From Caldifarciminota bacterium (GTDB lineage: Bacteria > Hydrothermota > UBA3072): a stretch of DNA of 64,000 bases. Under the pieces are notes generated by a model, which saw only the letters and a program-made list of their open reading frames with translations, was not told where the DNA came from and made no database searches. Positions 16,044 to 24,933 of this stretch are shown here, piece by piece. Each line of letters starts with the position of its first letter. Within the stretch, counting starts at the first letter, position 1. The stretch spans positions 1 through 64,000 of the forward strand of contig JAFGHJ010000007.1 in the NCBI GenBank assembly GCA_016930175.1. Direction: 5' to 3'. A program made the position numbers and the translations under genes.

Positions 16044-16811
16044 CTAATTTTCATTTACATAAGGATAAAACCTTATCCAATCAATTTGGTATATACACTC
16101 TGTATTCTCTACCGGGGGACCATTGATCCAATTTTCCTGCGACCAGAAGTTGAACTTAAGTTGATATTCAGAATCGATTACTATATCATTTTCACTATAA
16201 GTATAGGTTAAAAGGATAAGATCGTCTACAAACCACTGAACATACAGAGGAGTAATCTCAAAACCCCAAACATGAAAATCATCCGATGGATTAAAATCCA
16301 ATTCGATATCAGGATTAGTATTAAAACTATTGAGACCAACCGCATGCACAGCGAAGTGGACCTCACCTGAATTATCAGCAAAGGTATAGGTTAAAAACTC
16401 GATATCAATTTCCTGTTTAGTCCCATCACCATCATCCCAGTCAATAGTATACATCGAGTTAAGAACACCGGGTACAGACGAAGGCTTTAATCTTGCTTCC
16501 CAACGGCCGTATAAGAATTCCTCACGTGTCTGGATTGCTGAGCTCAAATAACCTTCTGCTGAATCATTTATAAAAACCAGATTCAAGTATCCATTCTCCG
16601 AATAACATCTTCCCCGCCCGGTTTGACCATCATGCTCTACCCAAGTAGCTATCTGCCAAACAGACTCATTGATTGACACATCATTAAAATCATCTTCAAA
16701 TTGAGTTTCTGTACTAATAGAACCATTATCATTTTCGTTATCATCAAACAAATTGCATGACATTGTAAATAAAATAAAAATTATGCAAATAATGGAAAAT
16801 TTCCTAGGCAT
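16044..16811 (-). CDS. GH16 endo-beta-glucanase-type lipoprotein
   Basis: 255 residues from the ATG at 16811 (AGGGAATAT upstream). Lipobox FTMSC (C19), short acidic linker, then one GH16 jelly-roll domain. The catalytic motif is QEIDIEFL: E134 nucleophile, D136, E138 acid/base, in the form without the beta-bulge Met that lichenases and xyloglucan-active members share. YGRWEARLKPSSVPGVLNSMY and HVWGFEITPLYVQWFVDD are the usual flanking strands. The substrate could be mixed-linkage glucan, xyloglucan or a galactan. It is divergent from the GH74-like gene, which fits xyloglucan. Strong consensus promoter upstream. Confidence 0.88.
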   Translation of the reverse strand: MPRKFSIICIIFILFTMSCNLFDDNENDNGSISTETQFEDDFNDVSINESVWQIATWVEHDGQTGRGRCYSENGYLNLVFINDSAEGYLSSAIQTREEFLYGRWEARLKPSSVPGVLNSMYTIDWDDGDGTKQEIDIEFLTYTFADNSGEVHFAVHAVGLNSFNTNPDIELDFNPSDDFHVWGFEITPLYVQWFVDDLILLTYTYSENDIVIDSEYQLKFNFWSQENWINGPPVENTECIYQIDWIRFYPYVNEN

Positions 16812-16844
16812 ATATTCCCTCCAGTAAAAACTCATATATTAAAT

Positions 16845-16873
16845 ATTATAAGCAAAATTCAGAACTCTGTCAA
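16845..16873 (-). promoter_or_regulatory. Consensus promoter of the GH16 gene
   Basis: Minus strand TTGACA (16873-16868), 17 nt, TATAAT (16850-16845): a full sigma70 consensus. Confidence 0.88.
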
Positions 16874-16919
16874 CTAATTCTTAAACATAAGACTTTGTAT
16901 TTTTATAAAAAATATAGAA

Positions 16920-16975
16920 TATTCGTGCTATTTGTGTGATTCGTTGCTAATAAGCTTGCTGGCTCGTTAGAGTAA
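16920..16975. repeat. ATTCGTGCTATTTGTGTG word repeat
   Basis: Period-9 words followed by GCTTGCTGGCTCGTTAG, upstream of and reading towards the plus-strand promoter at 16986. Confidence 0.55.
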
Positions 16976-16985
16976 ATTTTCCGCC

Positions 16986-17014
16986 TTGACTTGGGTAGTG
17001 AAAAATTATATGAT
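16986..17014 (+). promoter_or_regulatory. Promoter of the GH74-like gene
   Basis: TTGACT (16986-16991), 17 nt, TATGAT (17009-17014). Confidence 0.75.
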
Positions 17015-17079
17015 ACTTAGAAAATATAAACATTGAAGGAGTAGAATTTTCTACTTGTATCATAGTAGGAGAAAATACC

Positions 17080-19590
17080 ATGTCTATTAAACAAAAAATC
17101 ACCAGTTGCTCGAAGGTTAAGATGGCTTTTAGCATTTTGTTTGAGGTTGTTTTCTTTTTCCTTGCGGGGGTGGGCTTCTCGCAGGGGGTTGAATACACAT
17201 GGGAACCGCTACGGATCGGCGCCGGAGGATGGGTCACGGGAATGGACATTGCGCCAGACGGGACAAAAGTGGTACGTACGGATACCTATGGAGCGTATCT
17301 GTGGAGCGACTTGGACCCGCAATGGAAACAATTGGTGACCGTCGCGAGCATGCCAGCCGAGGACCACAGGGTGGATTACGGCGTGGGCGTGTATGAGATC
17401 CGGATCGCGCCGAGCAACCCGAACCGCTTCTACATGATGTATATGGGGGAAGTTTACCGGAGCGAGGACAAGGGCAGCCCGTGGACGAAGACGTCTTTTG
17501 TCCGCGTCAGCGCCGACCCGAACGACGGTTACCGGATGCATGGCCGAAAAATGGCCATTGATCCTGTCAACCCGGACGTCGTGTACGCCGGCACGACGAA
17601 CGACGGTTTGTGGATAACCGCAGACGAAGGCGCGAGTTGGGCTCAGGTGGCGGCCGTGCCGAACGGCGCGGTCGACGAGGGGGGCATGACCGGCATCGCT
17701 TTCGACCCCTCCTCCGGCCAAACTGACGGCAAGACCAACACGATTTACGTCTGCAGTTGGGGGAACGGTGTGTACCGCTCCGATGATGCCGGCGATTCCT
17801 GGGCACTGACGACAGGTGGACCGGCGACGGTCCATCACGGAATCGTGTCAAACGAAGTCTATTATGCTGTGGATGGAACAACAGCATGGAAGTACGAGGG
17901 CTCGTCCTGGACCGATATGAACCCTCCGGTGAGGGATTGGCATACCGTGGCAATAGATCCCGAGGACCCCCACCGGGTGGTTTTGGGCGGCAGCGGAGGT
18001 TACCTGTGCCAGTCGTTAGACGGGGGCAATACTTGGGGCGACATCATATGGGGTCCGGAAGGTTCCGCTACCAGGGTTGCCGATGATATCCCCTGGCTGG
18101 CTTGGACAACAGAAACCTACATGTCCAGCGGGGATATGGTCTTTGATCCCATCACGCAAAACAAGCTATGGTTCGTTGAAGGCATCGGCGTGTGGTTTGC
18201 CACGGATTTCACGCGCGACGACATGGAATGGAATGATGTCATAACCTGGAATTCGCAAACCCGGGGCATTGAGAATCTGTGCGCGTGCCAAATCGTCGTC
18301 CCTCCGGACGGGAAACCGGTCGTCATCTCCATGGACAGGCCGATTTTCTACGTCGATAATCCCGACGCGTATCCCACCCAGCATGGGCCGGACAGGGATT
18401 ATCCCACCAATTCGGGTTGGGACGGCGATTACGCCATCGACGATCCAAAGTACATTGCCGCGCTCGTCAATTGGAGCGGCCGGGAGAGAAGCGGCTATTC
18501 CACCGACGGCGGACAGACGTGGCAACCGTTCGCCACGTTGCCCGACGACTACAAATTAGGAGGTTGTATGGCCGTCAGCACCGCGGGCAACATCGTGTGG
18601 ATTCCTGAAAACAACGGCGTTCCCTATTACACCAAAGACAACGGCGCGACCTGGACCCAGTGCGAGTTCCCGGGAGCTCCCACATCGGACGAGACCGGCT
18701 GGGGTTTTCTTTTTTGGCTCGACCGGAATATCGTCGCGGCCGATTGGGTCACGCCGGGAAAGTTCTACGCCTTCAATTACATCGCGGGGCTGTATTCATC
18801 GTCGGACGGCGGGGACACCTGGACGTTGATCAAGCCCGGATCGATGCAAATGGGGGATGGCTGGAACGCTAAACTCCGGACCGTGCCGGGGCGGGAGGGA
18901 CATCTCTTTTTCACGGTGGGCCACCAGGGGGGCGGCCTGGGCGACACCAATCCGGCTAACTATGCCAATCTTATGCGGTCGACGGACGGCGGGTTCAACT
19001 GGACAACTCTGTCCAACGTGAAGGAAGTATACGACATCGGCTTCGGCCGGCAGGCCGTGGCCGGCGGGTACCCCGCGGTCTTCATCTCCGGGTGGGTTGA
19101 CGACGTGTGGGGTGTCTGGCGGTCCATTGACAACTGCGCCACCTGGGAGAAGATCGGGGATTTCCCGCTGGGGAGCCTTGATATGGTCAAGGTGGTGGCG
19201 GGGGATCCGAATATTTACGGCCGCGTGTATCTGGGTTTTTCGGGTTCCGGTTATGCCTACGGAGACCCTGCATCCGGCGGGTCGGGAGAGGGCGAACTAA
19301 ACGTTCCCCAAAGGATTATCTTGTATCAAAATTACCCCAATCCCTTCAGTTCTGCAACAACCATCAGGTATCAATTGTCCGCAGTTAGCACTATCAAGCT
19401 TAGCGTCTACGATATACTGGGGCGTGAAGTAGCGACTTTAGCAGAAGGAATAAGGTGCCCAGGATATTATTCGGAAACTATGGACGGCTCGAAACTCACA
19501 AGCGGGATTTACTTTGTAAGGTTTGTGGCAAATCCGAAAAACGGCGGGAAGCAGTTTATTCAGATAAAGAAGGCGGTATTAACAAAGTAA
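17080..19590 (+). CDS. Secreted GH74-like xyloglucanase with C-terminal sorting domain
   Basis: 836 residues: signal peptide (about 1-35), a double beta-propeller of GH74/sortilin type with many Asp-box/BNR repeats (about 38-740; YRSEDKGSPWTKT, YRSDDAGDSWALT, YSSSDGGDTWTLI), then a FlgD-like sorting module (about 745-836; LYQNYPNPFSSATTI to the end). D68 in VRTDTYGAYLW aligns with the catalytic base region of GH74 endo-xyloglucanases, and VAADWVTPGKFYAFN is another family motif. The core (about 17190-19300) is far more GC-rich than both ends of the same gene and than all neighbours, which points to acquisition of the catalytic part. SD TAGGAGAAAA. Confidence 0.8.
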   Translation: MSIKQKITSCSKVKMAFSILFEVVFFFLAGVGFSQGVEYTWEPLRIGAGGWVTGMDIAPDGTKVVRTDTYGAYLWSDLDPQWKQLVTVASMPAEDHRVDYGVGVYEIRIAPSNPNRFYMMYMGEVYRSEDKGSPWTKTSFVRVSADPNDGYRMHGRKMAIDPVNPDVVYAGTTNDGLWITADEGASWAQVAAVPNGAVDEGGMTGIAFDPSSGQTDGKTNTIYVCSWGNGVYRSDDAGDSWALTTGGPATVHHGIVSNEVYYAVDGTTAWKYEGSSWTDMNPPVRDWHTVAIDPEDPHRVVLGGSGGYLCQSLDGGNTWGDIIWGPEGSATRVADDIPWLAWTTETYMSSGDMVFDPITQNKLWFVEGIGVWFATDFTRDDMEWNDVITWNSQTRGIENLCACQIVVPPDGKPVVISMDRPIFYVDNPDAYPTQHGPDRDYPTNSGWDGDYAIDDPKYIAALVNWSGRERSGYSTDGGQTWQPFATLPDDYKLGGCMAVSTAGNIVWIPENNGVPYYTKDNGATWTQCEFPGAPTSDETGWGFLFWLDRNIVAADWVTPGKFYAFNYIAGLYSSSDGGDTWTLIKPGSMQMGDGWNAKLRTVPGREGHLFFTVGHQGGGLGDTNPANYANLMRSTDGGFNWTTLSNVKEVYDIGFGRQAVAGGYPAVFISGWVDDVWGVWRSIDNCATWEKIGDFPLGSLDMVKVVAGDPNIYGRVYLGFSGSGYAYGDPASGGSGEGELNVPQRIILYQNYPNPFSSATTIRYQLSAVSTIKLSVYDILGREVATLAEGIRCPGYYSETMDGSKLTSGIYFVRFVANPKNGGKQFIQIKKAVLTK

Positions 19591-19671
19591 TTTAAGGAAG
19601 TAAACTAAAGCGATTCTGCCTCGTCAGGTCGGGCTCTATGTACTATGCTCTGGATATCGAATTATGGGTTC

Positions 19672-19797
19672 TGATTTCCGTGCTGAAAAATTTAGAATAT
19701 TCGTGCTATTTGTTGTTTCTATCAGTTGTTGTGGGGGTCATATCTAGTAAAGTGAAAACAGAAATCTTGCATTAATTTTGTGTAATATGTAGTTCTT
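19672..19797. repeat. Word repeats before the nnr promoter
   Basis: ATTCGTGCTATTTGTTG (about 19693-19709) and TTTTGTGTAATATGTAG (about 19777-19793), both reading towards the promoter at 19812. Confidence 0.5.
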
Positions 19798-19811
19798 TTT
19801 AGGATTAAGTC

Positions 19812-19840
19812 TTGACATATCCTTCATAAAATTATAAAAT
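19812..19840 (+). promoter_or_regulatory. Promoter of the nnr gene
   Basis: TTGACA (19812-19817), 17 nt, TAAAAT (19835-19840). Confidence 0.65.
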
Positions 19841-19861
19841 AACTAAAACACAGGAGGAATA

Positions 19862-21442
19862 ATGAAAGTAGCTTCTGTTTCCGAAATGAGAAACCTTGAT
19901 AAAACCGCCGTAAAAAAATACAGCATCGACGAAATACTCTTAATGGAAAATGCAGGCAATGCGGTTTTCTACGCAATTGAAAAAGAAATCGGGATTAAAG
20001 ACAAAAAATTCCTGATTCTCGCAGGAAGCGGGAATAACGGCGGAGACGGAATGGTTGTAGCCCGTAAACTTTACTCAAACAACGCAGAAGTTAAATTTAT
20101 TCTCCTCGCAGAAGAACAAAAATTAAAAGGAATAACAAGAAAGAATTTCGAAACATTAAAAAAAATCGGCGTATCAATAAAGAAAAAACCAAATCAAAAA
20201 GAAATACAAAAGGCTTTAAAAGAAAACGACGTAATAGTTGACGCAATGCTCGGGACCGGTCTTTCGGGAGAAGTCAAAGGAATTTACAAAAAGACAATCG
20301 AACTTGTAAATAAAGCCGGCAAAAAAGTCGTAAGTGTGGATATTCCTTCAGGTATTAACGGAGACACCGGAGAGATTATGGGAGTCGCGGTAAAAAGCGA
20401 TATAACTGTAACTTTCGGATTGCCAAAAGCAGGAGAATTAAACTATCCGGGATACGAATACTGGGAAAAGCTTTTTGTGTCTCATATTTCTTTCCCTCCT
20501 GCGCTCTACGACGATAAGTCTATAAAAACCGAGATAAACTATCCTTTAGAACTAAAAGAAAGAGGAAAGGATACACATAAAGGTTCTTTCGGAAAATGCC
20601 TCTTCATTTCAGGAGCACAGAAATACCTGGGAGCTCCATATTTCTCCGCCATGTCATTTCTTAAAGCCGGCGGCGGACTTTCCTATCTGGCGACACCAAA
20701 ATCTATTTCTTCTTATATGGGGAAAAGAGGGAGAGAACTCGTCCTTCTACCACAAGAAGAAACAAAAACAGGTTCTATCTCTAAAGAGAACCTAAAAGAT
20801 CTAATCGAATTTTCAGAAGAAGCAGACTTTGTTGTAATAGGTCCGGGGCTATCTCTTTATAAAGAAACACAAGAGCTTGTTCGTACTCTCGTCACAAGAA
20901 TAAAAAAACCTCTTTTAATCGACGGAGATGGTCTGACCGCACTAAAAGATAATTTAGATTTAATTAAAAAAAGAAAAAACCTGACGGTTTTGACTCCCCA
21001 TCCGGCAGAGTTTATAAGACTATTCGGAGGAAAAACAAAAGAGACTAAAACAAATAGAGTGCAAATTACGAGAGAAAAATCTGCTTTATATGGTTGTTTT
21101 ATTGTATTTAAAGGAGCAAATTCGCTCATCGGATGTCCGGACGGAGAAGTTTTTATAAACCTTACGGGAAATCCTGGTATGGCTACAGCTGGCTCGGGCG
21201 ATGTTCTTACCGGAATAATTGCCGCAATGTTCAAAATTGTTCCCGGAAATACCGAAAAAGAAATATTCGAAAACGCTGTAAGAACAGGCGTTTTTATACA
21301 CGGGCTCGCGGGAGACCTGGCAGCAGAAAAGAAAGGAAAAGACGGAACAACGGCGACAGATATTTTGAATTCGATACCCCAAGCAATAAAGAAATTCAGA
21401 AAAGAAAGTGATAATATAATTAATAACATAGAAACAATATAG
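19862..21442 (+). CDS. nnr: Bifunctional NAD(P)HX epimerase / ADP-dependent NAD(P)HX dehydratase
   Basis: 526 residues. The N-terminal YjeF_N half (about 1-215) is the epimerase, with AGSGNNGGDGMVVARKL and DAMLGTGLSGEVKG. The C-terminal carbohydrate-kinase-like half (about 225-515) is the dehydratase, with LTPHPAEFIRLFG and the nucleotide-binding NPGMATAGSGDVLTGIIA. Together they repair hydrated NADH/NADPH. The length is typical of the fused bacterial form. The ATG follows AGGAGG by 6 nt. It starts a run with a small ATPase fragment and a Zn-dehydrogenase. Confidence 0.96.
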   Translation: MKVASVSEMRNLDKTAVKKYSIDEILLMENAGNAVFYAIEKEIGIKDKKFLILAGSGNNGGDGMVVARKLYSNNAEVKFILLAEEQKLKGITRKNFETLKKIGVSIKKKPNQKEIQKALKENDVIVDAMLGTGLSGEVKGIYKKTIELVNKAGKKVVSVDIPSGINGDTGEIMGVAVKSDITVTFGLPKAGELNYPGYEYWEKLFVSHISFPPALYDDKSIKTEINYPLELKERGKDTHKGSFGKCLFISGAQKYLGAPYFSAMSFLKAGGGLSYLATPKSISSYMGKRGRELVLLPQEETKTGSISKENLKDLIEFSEEADFVVIGPGLSLYKETQELVRTLVTRIKKPLLIDGDGLTALKDNLDLIKKRKNLTVLTPHPAEFIRLFGGKTKETKTNRVQITREKSALYGCFIVFKGANSLIGCPDGEVFINLTGNPGMATAGSGDVLTGIIAAMFKIVPGNTEKEIFENAVRTGVFIHGLAGDLAAEKKGKDGTTATDILNSIPQAIKKFRKESDNIINNIETI

Positions 21443-21473
21443 ACAAAATTGTACCAAATTTGTCGATTATCAC

Positions 21474-21728
21474 TTGACATTTTTTGAAGATGTCGTTTTT
21501 AAAAATCTCAAAAAATATGGCAAATTAAATTATTACGAAAAATATAAGGGTCCGGAGATTGATTTTATATTAAATGGAAAAATTGCTTTCGAAGCAAAAA
21601 TTAAACCCGACACGCAGGATTTGAAAAAATTGAAAAGGACCGCGGAGAAATTGAATCTAAAAGAACATTTCCTAATTATGAAAGACTACGCGGAAGTTCC
21701 TAATTCGATTTTAGCGCAGGATCTATAG
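21474..21728 (+). pseudogene. C-terminal fragment of an AAA ATPase with DUF4143 domain
   Basis: An 84-codon open frame whose sequence matches only the last part of DUF4143-type ATPases: YEKYKGPEIDFILNGKIAFEAK is the PD-(D/E)xK-like segment (E-I-D-F and E-x-K), followed by DLKKLKRTAEKL and EHFLIM. Everything upstream (Walker A/B AAA domain) is missing, because the nnr gene ends 31 nt earlier. The only possible start is TTG at 21474 with no SD, and no in-frame ATG occurs until near the end. It is probably a remnant, although the frame is intact and abuts the next start codon by 2 nt. A retained small nuclease-like peptide is the alternative. Confidence 0.55.
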
Positions 21729-21730
21729 AA

Positions 21731-22747
21731 ATGAAAGCCTGGGTTCTTGAAAAACAGGGAAAAGTCGAAACAAAACCTCTTATTAAGAAAGAAATTCCGG
21801 TTTCCGAAGTCAGAAAAAACGAAATAAGAATAAAAATTAAAGCCACAGGTATCTGCAGAACGGATTTACACGAAATAGAAGGCGACCTGCCGTTACATAA
21901 AAAACCTGTAATCCCGGGGCATCAAATCGTGGGAATTGTCGACGAAATAGGAAAAGAAGTAACTTCCTTCAAAGAAGGAGAGCTGGCAGGTGCAGCCTGG
22001 CTATACAGCTCATGCGGAAGCTGTAAATTCTGCGTTTCGGGAAGAGAAAATTTATGCCCGGACACGAAATTCACAGGCTGGGATGTAGACGGCGGCTATA
22101 CGGAATTCATTGTAATAGATGCGGATTTCGCATACCATCTGGGAGAAAATCATTCTTTCGCAGAACAGGTGCCTTTTATGTGCGCGGGAATAACAGGATA
22201 CAGGGGGTATCGTCTCGCCGAAATTAAGAAAGGAGAAAAATTAGGTTTATTTGGATTCGGTCCCACTGCCGCTTTTGTCCTTCAAATCGCCAAAGCGAAA
22301 GATATAGAATGTTTCGTGGCAACAAGAAGCGAACACAATCAGAAATCGGCAAAAGAATTAAAAGCCGATTGGGTCGGCGACTACGATGACAAATTTCCGG
22401 TGAAGCTGGACGCAGCGATATTCTATCCTCCAGCGGGAGAACTTATATCTTATGTCTTATCTCTTCTCGAACCCGGGGGAAAACTTATTCTCTCCCCCAT
22501 TTACATGTCGCCTATCGAGATAAAAGATTACACCGGTCTTCTATGGATGGAACGAAACATTAAATCTGTCGCGAATATAACACGCAAAGACGGAATAGAG
22601 TTTTTAAAAATCGCAGATGAATTAAAGTTAAAATCACGAGTAGAAACATATAACTTCGACGATATACCCGAAACTCTTATAAAAGTATCAAAAGGTGAAA
22701 TTGACGGAACGGCAGTTGTTGAACTAGATTCTTCGAATCTAAGTTGA
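21731..22747 (+). CDS. Zinc-dependent medium-chain alcohol dehydrogenase
   Basis: 338 residues. Catalytic zinc ligands are C42 in GICRTDLHE and the GHQIVG histidine/glutamate region. The structural zinc site is CGSCKFCVSGRENLC (C-x2-C-x2-C-x7-C). The Rossmann segment LGLFGFGPTAAFVLQIAK shows a GxGxxA-type loop. It belongs to the AdhA-like group active on short or medium primary alcohols and aldehydes; cofactor NAD or NADP is undecided. The ATG is 2 nt after the fragment ending at 21728, so it is probably transcribed with nnr. Confidence 0.88.
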   Translation: MKAWVLEKQGKVETKPLIKKEIPVSEVRKNEIRIKIKATGICRTDLHEIEGDLPLHKKPVIPGHQIVGIVDEIGKEVTSFKEGELAGAAWLYSSCGSCKFCVSGRENLCPDTKFTGWDVDGGYTEFIVIDADFAYHLGENHSFAEQVPFMCAGITGYRGYRLAEIKKGEKLGLFGFGPTAAFVLQIAKAKDIECFVATRSEHNQKSAKELKADWVGDYDDKFPVKLDAAIFYPPAGELISYVLSLLEPGGKLILSPIYMSPIEIKDYTGLLWMERNIKSVANITRKDGIEFLKIADELKLKSRVETYNFDDIPETLIKVSKGEIDGTAVVELDSSNLS

Positions 22748-22818
22748 ATGGGTAAATTGTTGAATGGTTGAATAGTAAAAATAAAAAAATATTTTTTAAG
22801 CGAAACAAGGAGGTAAAT

Positions 22819-23892
22819 ATGAAATACACACTTTTTTTGATTCTTTTATTAAGTATCTCAGCCTGCACAAGAAATATCCGTATAGTAAAAGACGAAGGTA
22901 TACCTCTGGGTGTACCGTTAGAGAGGTCTAGAGTTAAAATACCGCAAGTTATAGATCCCATAACCGGTGAGCCATTTTATCTTCCCTTCTCTCTTACCAA
23001 ATACGCTGAAGGGCATGAAGGAGAGACTTCATATCCGGATGGTCCCAAATGGATTGAATGGGACTATAATGCCGATTCCACTGAGAGGGTTATGAGAATC
23101 AGTGATTACTACGTGCCGTATTTAAAGTATCTCTTGAAAAAGAGGTTTGAGAAAATTGAGATGAGAAAAAATAGTAAAGTTGACGATAATTTATATCTGG
23201 AAGTAGAGCATGTTAAAAATTTCATCAAACTTCCAAAATACGACCTGCATTTACAACCTGAAATGAAAGAAGAGTTTATGAAAATCGCAAAGAAGAACTT
23301 TCTTAAAAGACACCCTTATAGCATTAAAACGGACGAGAAAGGACGGGAGATGCTGATAACGAGTCAGGGTAGTCCTTATGGTTATATTACAACTCCTGAA
23401 GGAAAGGACTCTCTGGTACAACTCTGTTATGTGGATACCTTTTATATCGATGAGATAGAAAAATATGGAAAGGTTGGAGAACCGATTTTAGTTCATTGTA
23501 AAAGAGGAGAACCGTGGGACGCGGTAGACGTTCCTCTTCTGTTCAAAGATAAGGTGGTAGCAGTAGCACATTTCTTCGCATATGGTGCAGTAGCCTTAGC
23601 CCCAAGAGACGACCTCGATTGGGATAGATATCCCTTCGTCGACCTTAAAGAAGGGAGCGTATTGATAGAAAAGGAAATTACGAGACGATACGAAAAAGAC
23701 TTACCCGATATAAAAGAGATCGCTTACTTTGGGAGCGGAACTTCTCCTTTTCTTTGTGACAAAAGGAAAAAATTAGCAAATTGGGCTTCCCCTGGACGCA
23801 GGGGAGGAACAGTTCCAGTTTGTTTTGTTGCCGCGCTCCTATCCAACGACGAAGTTTTATTCATAAACCCAATGACTAAAGAAGTAAGATAG
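22819..23892 (+). CDS. Lipoprotein of unknown function
   Basis: 357 residues from the ATG at 22819 (SD ACAAGGAGGT). Lipobox SISAC (C16). The mature part is mainly charged, with Tyr/Trp-rich stretches (GPKWIEWDYNADSTERVMRISDYYVPYLKYLLKKRF) and a moderately conserved-looking core around VLVHCKRGEPWDAVDVPLL. I do not recognise a domain. No sorting tail, no repeats, no catalytic triad visible. It follows the alcohol dehydrogenase by 71 nt, with a short GAATGG/TTGAATGG word run between. Confidence 0.7.
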   Translation: MKYTLFLILLLSISACTRNIRIVKDEGIPLGVPLERSRVKIPQVIDPITGEPFYLPFSLTKYAEGHEGETSYPDGPKWIEWDYNADSTERVMRISDYYVPYLKYLLKKRFEKIEMRKNSKVDDNLYLEVEHVKNFIKLPKYDLHLQPEMKEEFMKIAKKNFLKRHPYSIKTDEKGREMLITSQGSPYGYITTPEGKDSLVQLCYVDTFYIDEIEKYGKVGEPILVHCKRGEPWDAVDVPLLFKDKVVAVAHFFAYGAVALAPRDDLDWDRYPFVDLKEGSVLIEKEITRRYEKDLPDIKEIAYFGSGTSPFLCDKRKKLANWASPGRRGGTVPVCFVAALLSNDEVLFINPMTKEVR

Positions 23893-23907
23893 GAGATGAT
23901 GAACGGT

Positions 23908-24122
23908 TAAATATTAAAAAATAAAATTTTGGGGTTGGGCATGAGGGCTTTGTGTTCTTTGTGGCTTTGTGTGAGAATATTTCTTTGGGGGTTGGGCTGG
24001 GGAGTTAAAAACAACATATTTTTCTCTGTGTTCTTTGTGGTGATCATATAGTTAGGAAGTTAGGTAGTTAGGTAGTTAAAACAAATAAAAAACTTTGTGT
24101 CTTAGTGCCTTCGTGGCTATAA
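23908..24122. repeat. Cluster of three word families before the pyruvate-kinase-domain gene
   Basis: CTTTGTGTTCTTTGTGGCTTTGTG (about 23949-23972), CTCTGTGTTCTTTGTGG (about 24024-24040), AGTTAGGT period-8 run (about 24050-24078) and CTTTGTGTCTTAGTGCCTTCG (about 24094-24114), all reading towards the plus-strand gene at 24179. No open frame is present. Confidence 0.65.
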
Positions 24123-24178
24123 AAGTATTTGCGAAATTCCTTTTTCTTATTAATATACATTATTATTAAGGAGGATTA

Positions 24179-24754
24179 ATGGCAGAAATCTCCGTTAATA
24201 CGGTTTATTTTGAAGAACCGGGAAAAATAAATACAGAAAGAACGCTTCACATAGCTTTAGAAAGAGCACGGGAACTCATGATAGAGCAAATAGTAATAGC
24301 TTCAACCGGAGGATACACCGCGCTTGCCGCTGTAGAAGTTTTCAAAGACTATAACCCAATAATTGTAACTCATTCCACCGGATTTAACAATCCAAATGAA
24401 CAGGAAATGCCGGACGAAACAAAAAAGCATCTCGAGGATATGGGTGCTACCGTGCTGACATGTCTGCATTCGTTCGGAGGATTGGGAAGAGCAGTCAGAA
24501 AACAATTTAAAACTTACGAGCTCGACGATATAGTAGCCAACACGCTCCGTATTATGGGAGAGGGAATGAAGGTCGGCTGCGAGATTACACTTATGGCAGC
24601 GGACGCAGGCCTTATAAACACAGAAAAAGATACAATTTCTATTTCCGGAACGGGAAGAGGGGCAGACACCGCTTTAGTTGTAAAACCGGCTAATACCCAG
24701 AACTTCTTCGACCTAAAAATAAAAGAGATTCTCTGCAAACCGAGACTGGACTGA
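24179..24754 (+). CDS. Stand-alone pyruvate kinase C-terminal (alpha/beta) domain protein
   Basis: 191 residues forming a single PK_C domain: IASTGGYTALAAVEVF (about 41-56) is the family phosphate-loop-like segment, then PIIVTHSTGF and the late SGTGRGADTALVV. The catalytic barrel of pyruvate kinase is absent and no barrel gene is near. Such lone domains occur in archaea and anaerobes; their function is not established, and ligand sensing or an unrelated hydrolase-like role has been guessed. Monocistronic, SD AAGGAGG 5 nt before the ATG. Confidence 0.85.
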   Translation: MAEISVNTVYFEEPGKINTERTLHIALERARELMIEQIVIASTGGYTALAAVEVFKDYNPIIVTHSTGFNNPNEQEMPDETKKHLEDMGATVLTCLHSFGGLGRAVRKQFKTYELDDIVANTLRIMGEGMKVGCEITLMAADAGLINTEKDTISISGTGRGADTALVVKPANTQNFFDLKIKEILCKPRLD

Positions 24755-24884
24755 TCTTAGGTCTTAGGTCTTAGATGATAGAGAGTAGGGAGTAGAGAGC
24801 AGTTAGCAGTTAAAAAATCACGATATTGGTAATAAATTTAAGTTTCGTGTTTCGAGTTCCAAGTCAAAAAATAGACTAAAGTAA
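24755..24884. repeat. Three word-repeat families before the LVIVD promoter
   Basis: TTAGGTC period-7 run (about 24757-24775), GAGTAGGGAGTAGAGAGC and AGCAGTT words (about 24781-24812), and GTTTCGTGTTTCGAGTTCC (about 24842-24860). Confidence 0.6.
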
Positions 24885-24913
24885 TTGACAAAGAGTGTAA
24901 TTTCTTTTATAAT
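24885..24913 (+). promoter_or_regulatory. Consensus promoter of the LVIVD propeller gene
   Basis: TTGACA (24885-24890), 17 nt, TATAAT (24908-24913). Confidence 0.88.
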
Positions 24914-24933
24914 ATAATAATAAGGAGATCTAA

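Noticed and set aside
17141-19300. Many long open frames on both strands within the GH74-like gene
   Set aside because: They arise from the high GC content of this core. None has a ribosome site or family match, and the sense frame has a full domain structure.
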